From Methanoculleus methanifontis (GTDB lineage Archaea; Halobacteriota; Methanomicrobia; Methanomicrobiales; Methanoculleaceae): 64,000 nucleotides of DNA. A program made the position numbers and the translations under genes. The DNA is taken from the NCBI RefSeq assembly GCF_030464365.1, contig NZ_VCYI01000012.1, forward strand, positions 1-64,000. The letters run 5' to 3'. Below the pieces are notes generated by a model. It had not been told where the DNA came from, did no database searches, and was given only the letters and a program-made list of their open reading frames with translations. Positions 23,348-32,042 of the stretch are shown here, one piece after another. Position 1 is the first letter of the stretch; each line of letters starts with the position of its first letter.

Positions 23348-24193
23348 ATGATCGAATACCTGCTCTTTGCCACCTTCATCGGCCTGCTCTTCCACGGCAT
23401 ACACCGGAAAGTCATCGCGAGAATCCAGGGGCGGCCGGGGCCGCCGATCTGGCAGGAGATCCTGCACACCCTGAAGTTCTCCTTCAAGGAGACCTGGATA
23501 CCGAAGACAGCCAGCCATGCGCTCTTCATCGGGATCGTCGTCGTGGCGATCGGCATCTGGAGCGCAGCCCTCTTCCTCCTCCTCTCGGGAGGGAGCATCC
23601 TCCTCCTCTTTGCGGTCTACCTTCTTCATAAGATCGTGGAGCACGGGATGGGGCTCTCGACGGGCTCGCCGTACACGAAGTTCGGGGCTATACGGTCGGT
23701 TATCTCGGCAGCGTCGGAGCTGCCGCTCCTCGTCACCGTCGTCGCGATCTACTTCTTCACCCACTCGCTCTCGATCGCGGATATCGCGGCCTACCAGGAG
23801 GTTCACGGCCCGCTCCTCATCATCGCGTTCCCGGCGGCCGTGGCGATGTATCTCGTGATCCTCTCCAAGATGCACTACGGCCCCTTCTCGATCATCGAGG
23901 CGAAGGAGATCGTGAGCGGGAACATGACCGAGCACTTCGGGGTCTGGCGCGCCGCGCTCGAGGTGGCGTACGCCCTCAAGACCTACGTGCTCCTCTACGC
24001 GTTTGTCCTCATCTTCATCGGCTCGCTGCCGCTTGCCCTGACGCTGCTCGCGATGCTCATCGTCCTGGTATCGCTCTCGTTCGTCTGCGCCGTCACGCCC
24101 ATGCTCTCGCCCTACGACACCGTGACGGTGCAGAGCCTGGTGACGGGCGCGCTCGTCATCTACATCATCATTCTCGGGGTGATCATGGGATGA
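23348..24193 (+). CDS. ehaJ: Energy-converting hydrogenase A subunit EhaJ (NuoH-like)
   Basis: The 281-residue polytopic protein belongs to the HyfC/NuoH family that links the hydrogenase module to the membrane arm. The N-terminal cytosolic loop RKVIARIQGRPGPPIWQEIL and the charged segment HYGPFSIIEAKEIVSGNMTEH are the typical conserved regions at the module interface. About eight membrane segments. Length equals the reference EhaJ (283). Confidence 0.88.
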   Translation: MIEYLLFATFIGLLFHGIHRKVIARIQGRPGPPIWQEILHTLKFSFKETWIPKTASHALFIGIVVVAIGIWSAALFLLLSGGSILLLFAVYLLHKIVEHGMGLSTGSPYTKFGAIRSVISAASELPLLVTVVAIYFFTHSLSIADIAAYQEVHGPLLIIAFPAAVAMYLVILSKMHYGPFSIIEAKEIVSGNMTEHFGVWRAALEVAYALKTYVLLYAFVLIFIGSLPLALTLLAMLIVLVSLSFVCAVTPMLSPYDTVTVQSLVTGALVIYIIILGVIMG

Positions 24194-24441
24194 ACGCGTT
24201 ACGGCTACTGATCACGGCAGGAGCGGCCTTTTACATAGCGATATTCCTCGTCCAGGTTGTGCAGGACGGGAGCCTGGCCGGCCAGGCACTGGCGGGAGTC
24301 GTCCTGCTTGCCGTCGTCGCGGCCCTCACCTGGATGCACGACGAACTCGCCCTGAAACGCTACGAGACGGCGCTGCTCTGGGTGATGGTGCTCGGATTCC
24401 TCACCTACGCGGCGGCGAACGCAGCGGGGGTGCTTGCATGA
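24190..24441 (+). CDS. Small membrane subunit of Eha (EhaK/EhaL position)
   Basis: This is an 83-residue protein of three membrane segments (ITAGAAFYIAIFLVQVV; GVVLLAVVAALTWM; LLWVMVLGFLTYAAANA). It overlaps the ehaJ stop by four bases. In reference operons two small membrane genes, ehaK and ehaL, stand here; only one is present, and which one it is cannot be settled by eye. Confidence 0.62.
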   Translation: MNALRLLITAGAAFYIAIFLVQVVQDGSLAGQALAGVVLLAVVAALTWMHDELALKRYETALLWVMVLGFLTYAAANAAGVLA

Positions 24442-24821
24442 AGTTCCTTTATGAAAAAGACCTCCGGCAGATGAAGTACAATATCCTGACAAGCACACGG
24501 CACGACGAGACCGTCCGGGCGATTGCACAGCATCTCGGGGTGAGCAATGCAAAGCTGCGCATGGTGCTGATCCGCCGGCTCGATATGTCCCTGCTCGAGA
24601 ACCTCGGGTCGCGGTGGGAGATGGGACTGCAGCACGCGGACGACGGCGATCCTCTGGCGGAAGAACTCGGGTACGAACTCTTCACCCGGTTCATACCCCT
24701 CGTTGATACAGAAACAATGCAGACAATCTATGCGGATACAACAGCGATGACACAGGATATGCCCTTCAATGACGCGATCGCGAGAGGAAAAGAACGGATC
24801 CGGGAGGCGGTCCTCTCATGA
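24438..24821 (+). CDS. ehaM: Energy-converting hydrogenase A subunit EhaM (DUF1959)
   Basis: The 127-residue soluble helical protein (MKFLYEKDLRQMKYNILTST; RAIAQHLGVSNAKLRMVLIR) has the DUF1959 character known for EhaM. It is hydrophilic, unlike its neighbours. It overlaps both flanking genes by four bases (ATGA), fitting tight translational coupling. Role in the complex is unknown. Confidence 0.75.
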   Translation: MKFLYEKDLRQMKYNILTSTRHDETVRAIAQHLGVSNAKLRMVLIRRLDMSLLENLGSRWEMGLQHADDGDPLAEELGYELFTRFIPLVDTETMQTIYADTTAMTQDMPFNDAIARGKERIREAVLS

Positions 24822-25273
24822 GCATCCTCCAGGATATCAAGAACGCCGTCCGGTCGAGGTCGATCCACGTCGCTTATGTCGACGTCGGGTCGTGCAACGG
24901 CTGCGACATCGAGGTGCTCGCCTGCCTCGCGCCGCGCTACGACATCGAGCAGTACGGGATCTACGTCCACAACAACCCCCGGGAGGCCGACGTCCTCCTG
25001 GTGATCGGCTCGGTCACCCCACAGTGGGTAGACAAGCTCCGCGACATCTGGGACAAGATCCCGGAGCCGAAAGTGGCCGTTGCCATCGGGAACTGCCCGA
25101 TATCGGGGTGCGTCTATGCCCGTAGGGGTACCTTGACGAGCCCGCCCGTCGAGAAGTACATACCCATAGCCGCACAGGTGCCGGGCTGCCCGCCCCGCCC
25201 GACGGAGATCTTAAACGCCATACTCTCGGTCGCGCCGCTGATATACAAGGATTACGAGGAAAAACAGTTATGA
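24818..25273 (+). CDS. ehaN: Energy-converting hydrogenase small subunit EhaN
   Basis: The 151-residue protein is the NuoB/small [NiFe]-hydrogenase subunit. Cysteines of the proximal [4Fe-4S] cluster are in GSCNGCDIEVLAC (Cys26, Cys29), GNCPISGCVY and VPGCPPRP. It passes electrons between the NiFe site in EhaO and the ferredoxin-like chain. The start ATGA overlaps ehaM, and the stop overlaps ehaO. Confidence 0.92.
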   Translation: MSILQDIKNAVRSRSIHVAYVDVGSCNGCDIEVLACLAPRYDIEQYGIYVHNNPREADVLLVIGSVTPQWVDKLRDIWDKIPEPKVAVAIGNCPISGCVYARRGTLTSPPVEKYIPIAAQVPGCPPRPTEILNAILSVAPLIYKDYEEKQL

Positions 25274-26358
25274 AGAAGAGCGTCGACGTATCCATCCCGC
25301 TTGGCCCGATGCACCCCTGCTGGAAGGAGCCCGTCCGCCTCAAGTGTGAGACGGCGGGCGAGCGGGTGCTCAAGACCGAGATGGAACTCGGTTACATGAA
25401 GAAGGGGATTGAGCGGATCATGCGCGGCCGGCCCTGGCAAGAGGTGATGTTCCTCGCCGAACGGGTCTGCGGCATCTGCTCGGTCATCCACAACATGGTC
25501 TTCATCGAGACGATGGAAGAGATCAGTGATATCGCGGTTCCGCCGCGGGCGGCCTACCTCCGGGTCGTCGTCAACGAACTCGACAGGATGGCAAGTCATC
25601 TCATCGCGAACTTCTCCTACTGCTACACGATCGAGCACGAGACGCTCGCGATGTATCTCCTGAATACCCGGGAGATAGTGCTCGACAACCTGGAGCGGAT
25701 CACGGGTTCGAGGATTAACACCGCTTACATGATCCCGGGAGGGGTTCGGTTCGACCTCCTGCCGGAAGACGCCGCAGCGATGCTCGCCGACCTCGTGAAG
25801 GTAGAGGAGGAGATGAAGCGGTACGTCCGGATCTTCGAGACCGGCCCGCTGATTGCGCTTCGGAGCAAGGGGATCGGGTTCATGAGCCATGAGGAGGCGA
25901 TCCGCGCCCACACCGTCGGGCCCACCGCCCGAGCGAGCGGTGTCGAGGACTCCGACCTCCGTCTCCGCCACCCGACCTACCGGGCGCTCGGATTTACCCA
26001 GATTACCCGGACAGAGGGCGACAACTTCGCCCGGAACATGGTCAGGTTCCAGGAGGTTTTCCAGAGCATCGACCTGATCCGCAAGTGTATAGAAACCCTT
26101 CCCGAAGGCCCCATCCGGGGTGGCGGCCTCTGCAAAGCGGGGGAGACCTCGTATGCCGGCGAAGCTCCCCGGGGCGAGCTGACCTACACCATAAAGACCG
26201 ACGAATACGGCAGGGTGGTTGATATAGCAATCAGGACGCCGTCAATCATGAACATCGAGGCCTGCGCCCACACGATGATCAAGGGTGCCACGTCGATCGC
26301 CGACGTGACGTCGACGTTCATCAGCAGCGACCCCTGCGTCGCATGCAACGAGAGGTGA
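25270..26358 (+). CDS. ehaO: Energy-converting [NiFe]-hydrogenase large subunit EhaO
   Basis: The 362-residue protein is the catalytic subunit. Both Ni-binding motifs are kept: RVCGICSVIHN near residue 68 and DPCVACNER at the C-terminus. Thus the four Ni-ligating cysteines are present, and it should be a true hydrogenase rather than a NuoD-like relic. The C-terminus ends only three residues past the last Cys, so no long cleavable tail as in other [NiFe]-hydrogenases is visible. It works at the cytoplasmic face with EhaN and EhaJ. Confidence 0.93.
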   Translation: MKKSVDVSIPLGPMHPCWKEPVRLKCETAGERVLKTEMELGYMKKGIERIMRGRPWQEVMFLAERVCGICSVIHNMVFIETMEEISDIAVPPRAAYLRVVVNELDRMASHLIANFSYCYTIEHETLAMYLLNTREIVLDNLERITGSRINTAYMIPGGVRFDLLPEDAAAMLADLVKVEEEMKRYVRIFETGPLIALRSKGIGFMSHEEAIRAHTVGPTARASGVEDSDLRLRHPTYRALGFTQITRTEGDNFARNMVRFQEVFQSIDLIRKCIETLPEGPIRGGGLCKAGETSYAGEAPRGELTYTIKTDEYGRVVDIAIRTPSIMNIEACAHTMIKGATSIADVTSTFISSDPCVACNER

Positions 26359-26362
26359 AGGG

Positions 26363-26971
26363 GTGCGATCGTTCATCTACTACGTGCGGGAGTTCCTCCG
26401 GCCGGAATGGATCCGGAAGTTCTTCTCGGTAAAGACCGCGCCGCTCGAGACCCCCACCTACTTCAAGGATTATCCAGCCCTGACCGGCAAGGAGTGCACG
26501 GGGTGCTTCTCCTGCATGATGATCTGCCCCGCACCCGGAGCGATCGCGGTCCTCCGCAAGAAGGACGAATGGGAGCCGGAGGTCTACCCCGGCCACTGCA
26601 TCCGGTGCGGTCTCTGTGTGGAGGCGTGCCCCGAGGGCGTCCTTTCAAGCGGCCGGATCCTCGACCTCACCGGTCACGACAGGACGACGTTCGCCTCGTG
26701 GTACCACCTGGAGGTCGACGACAACCTCTGCATGCGGTGCGGGAACTGTTGCGTCTCCTGCCCGGTCAACCGGCAGATCGATCCCCAGCTCGCGGGGACC
26801 GGGACGTCCGCGAGCGACGAGGTGATCATGCGGATCGAGGGCGGCCGGGTGCGAATCCTCCACGAGGAGAAGTGCACGGGGTGCAAGACCTGCGAGGAGA
26901 ACTGCCCGAACCGCGCGATCCGGGTTGCCCGCATGGTGGAAGGGGTGCACCTTGAGGAGGCGGAGGCATGA
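26363..26971 (+). CDS. Polyferredoxin with four [4Fe-4S] motifs linking Eha and Fwd
   Basis: The 202-residue protein starts at GTG 26363 after gaggtgaagg. It has four CxxCxxCxxxC sets: CTGCFSCMMICP, CIRCGLCVEACP, CMRCGNCCVSCP (an extra Cys) and CTGCKTCEENCP, holding up to four cubane clusters. The N-terminus (FIYYVREFLRPEWIRKFF) is amphipathic and could touch the membrane module. Sitting exactly between ehaO and fwdD, it is the natural wire from the hydrogenase to formylmethanofuran dehydrogenase. Equivalent to an EhaP/EhaQ- or FwdF/G-type subunit; which one is unclear. Confidence 0.85.
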   Translation: MRSFIYYVREFLRPEWIRKFFSVKTAPLETPTYFKDYPALTGKECTGCFSCMMICPAPGAIAVLRKKDEWEPEVYPGHCIRCGLCVEACPEGVLSSGRILDLTGHDRTTFASWYHLEVDDNLCMRCGNCCVSCPVNRQIDPQLAGTGTSASDEVIMRIEGGRVRILHEEKCTGCKTCEENCPNRAIRVARMVEGVHLEEAEA

Positions 26972-27357
26972 CGTTTCTCATGCTCACCGGGCGGACGGTG
27001 AACCAGGGCGTGACCGTCGAGAACAAGACCTCCGCCGAATACGCGGCCGAGACCTCGACCTGCTTCATGCACGAGTTCGATATGATGGAACTCGGGCTTG
27101 ATGACAGGGATACCGTCAGGGTGACCGGGGCGTGCGGAGAGGTCGTCATGCGGGCGGCGGCGTCGCCGGAAGTGGAGATGGGCACCGTCTTCGTCCCCTA
27201 CGGGCCCTACGCAAACCACATCGTTGCCGCCGGCACCCGCTCCACCGGGATGCCGGACTTCAAGTCCCACAAGGTGGAGATCGAACCGACCGACGAAGAG
27301 CCGAAACTGGTCCACGAGCTGATGGAAGACCTGGGAGGCCTTGCTTATGATCGTTAA
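26968..27357 (+). CDS. fwdD: Formylmethanofuran dehydrogenase subunit D
   Basis: The 129-residue protein is the molybdopterin-dinucleotide-binding beta-barrel domain (LMLTGRTVNQGVTVENKTSA; GTVFVPYGPYANHIVAAGTR). In this enzyme it is a separate chain that completes the pterin site of FwdB. It overlaps the polyferredoxin stop by four bases and the fwdB start by eleven. Confidence 0.9.
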   Translation: MTFLMLTGRTVNQGVTVENKTSAEYAAETSTCFMHEFDMMELGLDDRDTVRVTGACGEVVMRAAASPEVEMGTVFVPYGPYANHIVAAGTRSTGMPDFKSHKVEIEPTDEEPKLVHELMEDLGGLAYDR

Positions 27358-28636
27358 GGACGCGGTCTGTCCGTTCTGTGGATGCCTCTGCGACGATATC
27401 GAGGTGGAAGTCGAGGAGGGCAGAGTGGTCGCCGTGACGAATGCCTGCGAGCTCGGGACGACGAAGTTCATGGGCGAGAAGAGGATGAAGAACCCGATCC
27501 TGCGCGACGGGGATCGGTGGAAGGATATCACCTACGACGAGGCCGTCCGCTACGCCGCCGATGTGCTTCTCGAGGCCGAACGGCCGCTCCTCTACGGGTG
27601 GAGCGGCACCCACGGGGAGGCGCAGTGCGTGGGGGTGCATATGGCCGAACTCATCCGGGGTGTCATCGACAACACCTCCTCGGTCTGCCACGGCCCCTCG
27701 ATCCTCGCCATCCAGGAGGTCGGGCACCCGGGATGCACGCTCGGGGTGGTGAAGAACCGGGCGGATCTCGTCATCTACTGGGGATCGAACCCAATCGACG
27801 CCCATCCCCGCCACCTCTCGCGATACACGCGGTATGCGGAAGGGTTCTTCCTCGAGAACGCCTTCCGCGACCGGAAGGTGATCGTCATCGACGTCAGGAA
27901 GACCGAGACCGCGAACATCGCCGACGAGTTCGTCCAGATCAGGCCCGGCGGGGACTATGCGGTTCTCTCGGCGCTCCGGGCGATCGTTCAGGGGAAGGCG
28001 GATACGATCCCGCGGACGGTTGCGGGCGTCACCCGCGAGCAGCTCGTCCGGGTGGCGAACCTCTGCATGAACGCGAAGTTTGGGGCGGTCTACTTCGGGC
28101 TCGGGCTCACGATGACGCAGGGGAAGTACAAGAACATCAGGAACGCCATCGAACTCGTCTCGGAGCTGAGCCGGCACACGAAGTTCACCATCTCAGCGAT
28201 GCGGGGCCACTACAACGTCTACGGTTCGAACGAAGTGAACACCTGGATGACCGGCTACCCGTTCGGGATCGACTTCTCGCGGGGGATCGCGTTCTATAAT
28301 CCGGGGGAGACGACGGCGGTGGATATCCTGGCCCGGAAAGAGTGCGACGCGGCGCTGATCGTCGGGAGTGACCCGGCCGCCCACTTCCCGCGGAAGTGTC
28401 TCGAACACCTGGCCGATATCCCGGTCGTCCAGCTCGACCCCTACCCGAACGCCACCACCGCGTTCTGCAACGTCCAGATCCCGGTCGCGGTGACCGGGAT
28501 CGACGCGGAAGGAACGGCATACCGGATGGACGGGGTGCCCATCCGGACGAGGAAGGTTCTCTCTACCGATTACCTCTCCGACGAGGAGGTCCTCGCCCGG
28601 ATGTACGCCCGGATGCAGGAGGTGCTGGAACAATGA
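27347..28636 (+). CDS. fwdB: Formylmethanofuran dehydrogenase subunit B (W/Mo catalytic subunit)
   Basis: The 429-residue protein reduces CO2 to formate at a bis-pterin metal site. CPFCGCLCDD (about 8-17), together with a later Cys (NACELG), binds a [4Fe-4S] cluster. The metal-ligating residue in SSVCHGPS (near 110) is cysteine, not selenocysteine. ATG 27347 is chosen because ggagg lies nine bases before it. It follows fwdD and overlaps fwdA by four bases. W versus Mo use cannot be told from sequence alone. Confidence 0.93.
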   Translation: MIVKDAVCPFCGCLCDDIEVEVEEGRVVAVTNACELGTTKFMGEKRMKNPILRDGDRWKDITYDEAVRYAADVLLEAERPLLYGWSGTHGEAQCVGVHMAELIRGVIDNTSSVCHGPSILAIQEVGHPGCTLGVVKNRADLVIYWGSNPIDAHPRHLSRYTRYAEGFFLENAFRDRKVIVIDVRKTETANIADEFVQIRPGGDYAVLSALRAIVQGKADTIPRTVAGVTREQLVRVANLCMNAKFGAVYFGLGLTMTQGKYKNIRNAIELVSELSRHTKFTISAMRGHYNVYGSNEVNTWMTGYPFGIDFSRGIAFYNPGETTAVDILARKECDAALIVGSDPAAHFPRKCLEHLADIPVVQLDPYPNATTAFCNVQIPVAVTGIDAEGTAYRMDGVPIRTRKVLSTDYLSDEEVLARMYARMQEVLEQ

Positions 28637-30333
28637 CCGAACTCCTGGTGAAGAACGCCTGCGTGATCGACCCTCTCCGGGGGATCAACGCCGAAGTGAT
28701 GGATATCGCCATCCGCGACGGGAAGATCGTCGAGGAGGTGAGCGATGCGGCGGAGGTGATCGACGCCCGCGGCATGCTCACGATGCCGGGAGGGGTCGAT
28801 TCGCACACCCATATCTGCGGAACGAAGGTGAACTTCGGGCGGTATATGAGCCCCGAGGATATGCGGGCGGGGAGGACGCCCCGCCGCGGACCGCTGCACG
28901 CCACGTCCGGCTACAGCGTCCCGACCACCTACGGCAACAGCTACCGCTACAGCGTGATGGGCTACACCACCCTTCTCGAGGGCGCGATGGCGCCGCTCGA
29001 GGCCCGCCACACCCACGAAGAGTTCACCTACACGCCGCTGCAGGACACGATGGCGAACACCCTCTTCGACGGGAACTGGGGGATCATGGAGGCGATCCAC
29101 GACGGTGACATAAAACGGGTCGCCGCCATCATCGCCTGGACACTTTCGGCCGTGAAGGGGTTCGGCATCAAACTCACGAATCCCGGCGGCACCGAGGCCT
29201 GGCAGTGGGGCAAGAACGTCTCCTGCATCCGCGATCCGGTGCCCTACTTTGAGGTGACGCCCGCGGAGATCATCCGGTCGGTCGTCGAGGCGAACGAACT
29301 CCTCCACCTCCCGCACTCCGTCCACCTCCACTGCAACAATCTCGGGACGCCCGGGAACTACTCCTGCACGCTCGGCACTTTCGGCCTCATCCCGGACCTG
29401 AACGAGAAACGGCAGACGCTGTATGCAACCCACGTCCAGTTCCACGCCTACGGCGGTTCGGGGTGGAAGGATTTTTGCTCGAAGAGCGAGCCGATTGCGC
29501 GGTACGTCGACATGCGCCCGCAGATCGTCATGGACATGGGGCAGGTGATGTTCGGGCGGACGACGACGATGACCGCCGACGGGCCGATGGAGTTCAACCT
29601 CTACCGCCTCCACCACGAGAAGTGGAGCAACCACGATGTGGAGCTCGAGACGGGTTCGGGGATCATCCCGGTCATCTACCGGCGCAAGAACCTGGTCAAC
29701 TCGATCATGTGGGCGATCGGGCTTGAGCTCGCGCTCCTCACGAAGAGCCCCTGGCAGTGCCTGCTCACGACGGACAACCCGAACGGTGCGCCGTTCGTTA
29801 AATACCCCGAGATCATCGGCCTTCTGATGAGCAAGAAGTACCGCGACGCCGAGTTCGCCACGATCCATCCCGATACCGAAGCACGGGTGCCTCTCCCGGC
29901 GATCGAGCGCGAACTGGACTGGTACGAGATCGCGGTGATGACCCGGGCCGGCCAGGCGAGGGCGCTCGGGATCCAGGATCTCGGGAAAGGGCATCTCGCT
30001 CCAGGCGCCGATGCGGACGTCGCCATCTATCCTCTTAAGATCGATGAGGTCGATCCGTCGGCCGAGTACCAGAAGGTGATCGACGGGTTCAGCCGGACGG
30101 AGTACACGATCAAGCGGGGCAGGGTCGTTGCCCGGCGGGGCGACTGCCTGGTTCACGGAACCAACGCCACGTTCTGGGTCAAACCAAAGGTTCCGGAGAA
30201 CTACGATATGGGGAAAGATCCGGACTTCATCGAGAAGTTCGACCGCTACTACACCGTCCGGATGAGCAACTACCCGGTCCAGGAGGAGTACCTGGCCCGG
30301 AACCGGTGTATCGAGACGGAGGCGGATCTATGA
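28633..30333 (+). CDS. fwdA: Formylmethanofuran dehydrogenase subunit A (amidohydrolase)
   Basis: This 566-residue amidohydrolase-superfamily subunit condenses formate with methanofuran at a dinuclear metal centre. Metal ligands are visible in GVDSHTHICG (HxH), in GFGIKLTNPGG (the Lys that is carboxylated), in LHCNNLG and THVQFHAYG (His) and in LTTDNPNGAPF (Asp). Length equals the family's. It overlaps fwdB and fwdC by four bases at either end. Confidence 0.94.
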   Translation: MTELLVKNACVIDPLRGINAEVMDIAIRDGKIVEEVSDAAEVIDARGMLTMPGGVDSHTHICGTKVNFGRYMSPEDMRAGRTPRRGPLHATSGYSVPTTYGNSYRYSVMGYTTLLEGAMAPLEARHTHEEFTYTPLQDTMANTLFDGNWGIMEAIHDGDIKRVAAIIAWTLSAVKGFGIKLTNPGGTEAWQWGKNVSCIRDPVPYFEVTPAEIIRSVVEANELLHLPHSVHLHCNNLGTPGNYSCTLGTFGLIPDLNEKRQTLYATHVQFHAYGGSGWKDFCSKSEPIARYVDMRPQIVMDMGQVMFGRTTTMTADGPMEFNLYRLHHEKWSNHDVELETGSGIIPVIYRRKNLVNSIMWAIGLELALLTKSPWQCLLTTDNPNGAPFVKYPEIIGLLMSKKYRDAEFATIHPDTEARVPLPAIERELDWYEIAVMTRAGQARALGIQDLGKGHLAPGADADVAIYPLKIDEVDPSAEYQKVIDGFSRTEYTIKRGRVVARRGDCLVHGTNATFWVKPKVPENYDMGKDPDFIEKFDRYYTVRMSNYPVQEEYLARNRCIETEADL

Positions 30334-31097
30334 AGGTCACGCTCGCGATGAAGCCCGCGGCGAAGGGATTTATCCCGATCGAGGCGGAGTCGATCGTCCC
30401 GAAGAACTTCCTTGCCGGCACCGATCTCCTGGTCTGGCGGGGGAACCGGGAGCTCCGGCTCGACGAGGTCTTCTCGGTCTCGGTGGAGGGCGAGGCCGAT
30501 CGGGCGGAGGGCGTCGAGGTCGTCCTCTCGGGAGAGACGTTCCGGTTGAAGAGAGTCGGCGAGTACATGGACGGAGGAAAGATCACCGTCCTCGGCGGCA
30601 TCGGGATGCACTGCGGCAACTTCATGAGCGGCGGGACGATCGAGATCCACGGGAACGCTGACGGCTGGCTCGGCCGGGAGATGGCAGGAGGAACCATCAT
30701 CTGTCGGGGCGATGCCGCCGATTACTGCGCTTCAGGATACCGTGGCGGCCGGAAGGGCATGAAAGGGGGCACCGTGGAGGTCTTCGGCCACACCGGAGAT
30801 TTCCTCGCGGAGAGCCTCGCGGGCGGCACGGTGGTCGTGCACGGCGATGCCGGGGATATGCCCGGGGCGGAGATGCGCGGCGGCACGCTCGTCGTCGACG
30901 GGGACTGCAGCCGTCCGGCCGCGAACATGAAGGGCGGCTCCTGCTACGTCTACGGCACCGCGCGGGGGATGCTCCCCACCTTCAAAAAGATCGGGACGGT
31001 ACAGCACGAAGGACGCACGCTTATCCAGTTTGCCGGCGATCTTGCGAACCGCGGGAAAGGAAACCTTTTTGTGAAGGGCTACGAATATCTGGACTGA
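30330..31097 (+). CDS. fwdC: Formylmethanofuran dehydrogenase subunit C
   Basis: The 255-residue protein has a right-handed beta-helix made of GG-T/x-I/V repeats like the GXGXG domain of glutamate synthase (KITVLGGIGMHCGNFMSGGT, AGGTIICRGDAADYCASGYRGG, MRGGTLVVDGDCSRPAANMK). It is structural in the Fwd complex. The stop TGA overlaps the ATG of the following small gene (TGATG). fwdE, F, G and H are not in this cluster. Confidence 0.92.
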   Translation: MKVTLAMKPAAKGFIPIEAESIVPKNFLAGTDLLVWRGNRELRLDEVFSVSVEGEADRAEGVEVVLSGETFRLKRVGEYMDGGKITVLGGIGMHCGNFMSGGTIEIHGNADGWLGREMAGGTIICRGDAADYCASGYRGGRKGMKGGTVEVFGHTGDFLAESLAGGTVVVHGDAGDMPGAEMRGGTLVVDGDCSRPAANMKGGSCYVYGTARGMLPTFKKIGTVQHEGRTLIQFAGDLANRGKGNLFVKGYEYLD

Positions 31098-31246
31098 TGG
31101 TCAGGCACGAGTGTGGGTTCGAGGCCCCGATCCACTGCAAACGGTGCGGGAGGCCGCTGGAGAACAACGAGCGTACGGGTCTTTACTGCCCGCACTGCGG
31201 AAGAAGAGTGAGCATGCTCTGCCCGGGCTGCGGGCGTCTTTGGTGA
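31097..31246 (+). CDS. 49-residue double zinc-ribbon protein at the end of the eha-fwd run
   Basis: ATG 31097 (in TGATG with the fwdC stop) to TGA 31244-31246 encodes 49 residues with three CxxC-type knuckles: HCKRCGRPL, YCPHCGRRV and LCPGCGRLW, plus an early Cys. Coupling to fwdC suggests the peptide is made together with the dehydrogenase. Its role is unknown; a metal-handling or assembly function is only a possibility. Confidence 0.72.
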   Translation: MVRHECGFEAPIHCKRCGRPLENNERTGLYCPHCGRRVSMLCPGCGRLW

Positions 31247-31250
31247 CCGG

Positions 31251-31517
31251 TCAGGCCCGGTTCTTCACCCACCGGGCATACTGCGCCCTGAGCTGGCGGA
31301 TGTCCTGTTCCGTAAGATCTTTTTTCCCCGTCTGGTGTAGGTACGACTCGAGCTGCTCCACGACCTGTTCTGCATCTAAAAAGTCGTCGACGTCCAGGTA
31401 GACCGGCGCCCGCTGGACGTTGATCGCCTCGCCGCACATCGGGCAGAGCCTCCAGCGCTGATAACGGTCGACGTAGCTGAAGGTTTTGCAGCCCGGACAG
31501 CGGATGACGAGGTACAT
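31251..31517 (-). CDS. DUF1922 zinc-ribbon protein
   Basis: The 88-residue protein starts MYLVIRCPGCKTFSYVDRYQ, the DUF1922 signature. CPGC and LCPMCGEAI form one zinc ribbon, followed by a helical tail (LDAEQVVEQLESYLHQTG). This small archaeal family is of unknown function. It converges on the 49-residue zinc-ribbon gene with only four bases between the stop codons. Confidence 0.8.
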   Translation of the reverse strand: MYLVIRCPGCKTFSYVDRYQRWRLCPMCGEAINVQRAPVYLDVDDFLDAEQVVEQLESYLHQTGKKDLTEQDIRQLRAQYARWVKNRA

Positions 31518-32042
31518 GATTAATGGGAGTTGTACGGGCGGGCGGATATATAATTATCCATCCGGTCTTCTTTTGGTGCTTAGATCTGGTGTCGATAGTC
31601 ATCGAAATTCTGCAAGTCTCACACATTCCTTCCCGTCATAGTTTTCGCATCTTTCGAGTCTTCACGTGAGTTTATCCCAATCATACACCGCTGCTTCATA
31701 CGAAGGTACATGAAATGGCTCGCCGTTGCACGTCTTATAGTGGCCGAAACGGGGAAAAAGCCCGGTACAGTGGACCGTGGGAGTATCCCCATGGGGGGTG
31801 GGGACAGGGGAGGGGGGTGAGCCCCCCTCCCCACCTGACGGTGGTCGAGCTCCGGGCGTTCCGCCCATCGCACTCCCCGTCAGCCCCTCCCCTAGGGGGA
31901 TATTCCCACGAAATCCGTGCCAAGCAAACCCGAAGGTCACATATGAGTGCCACCGGCGCGGGTGAGGTCTCTCCTCTCACCCTCTCTAGAAGATCATGTT
32001 CTGGACAACTCGTCCGTCACATCTCAGTTCCCTCTAATCCTC
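31518..32042. repeat. Intergenic stretch with dispersed palindromic repeat, copy B
   Basis: No gene is seen. The core at 31807-31832 is ggggagggggg / ccccccctcccc-type pairing around tgag. Two mini-hairpins follow with fixed linkers: ccacc-tgac-ggtgg (31831-31844), tcgagctcc, gggcg-ttc-cgccc (31854-31866), atcgcactcc, ccgtcagcccc. The tail (gggatattccc, aaatccgtg, cacatatgagtgcc) ends near 31955 and matches the tail of copy A. Confidence 0.6.
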
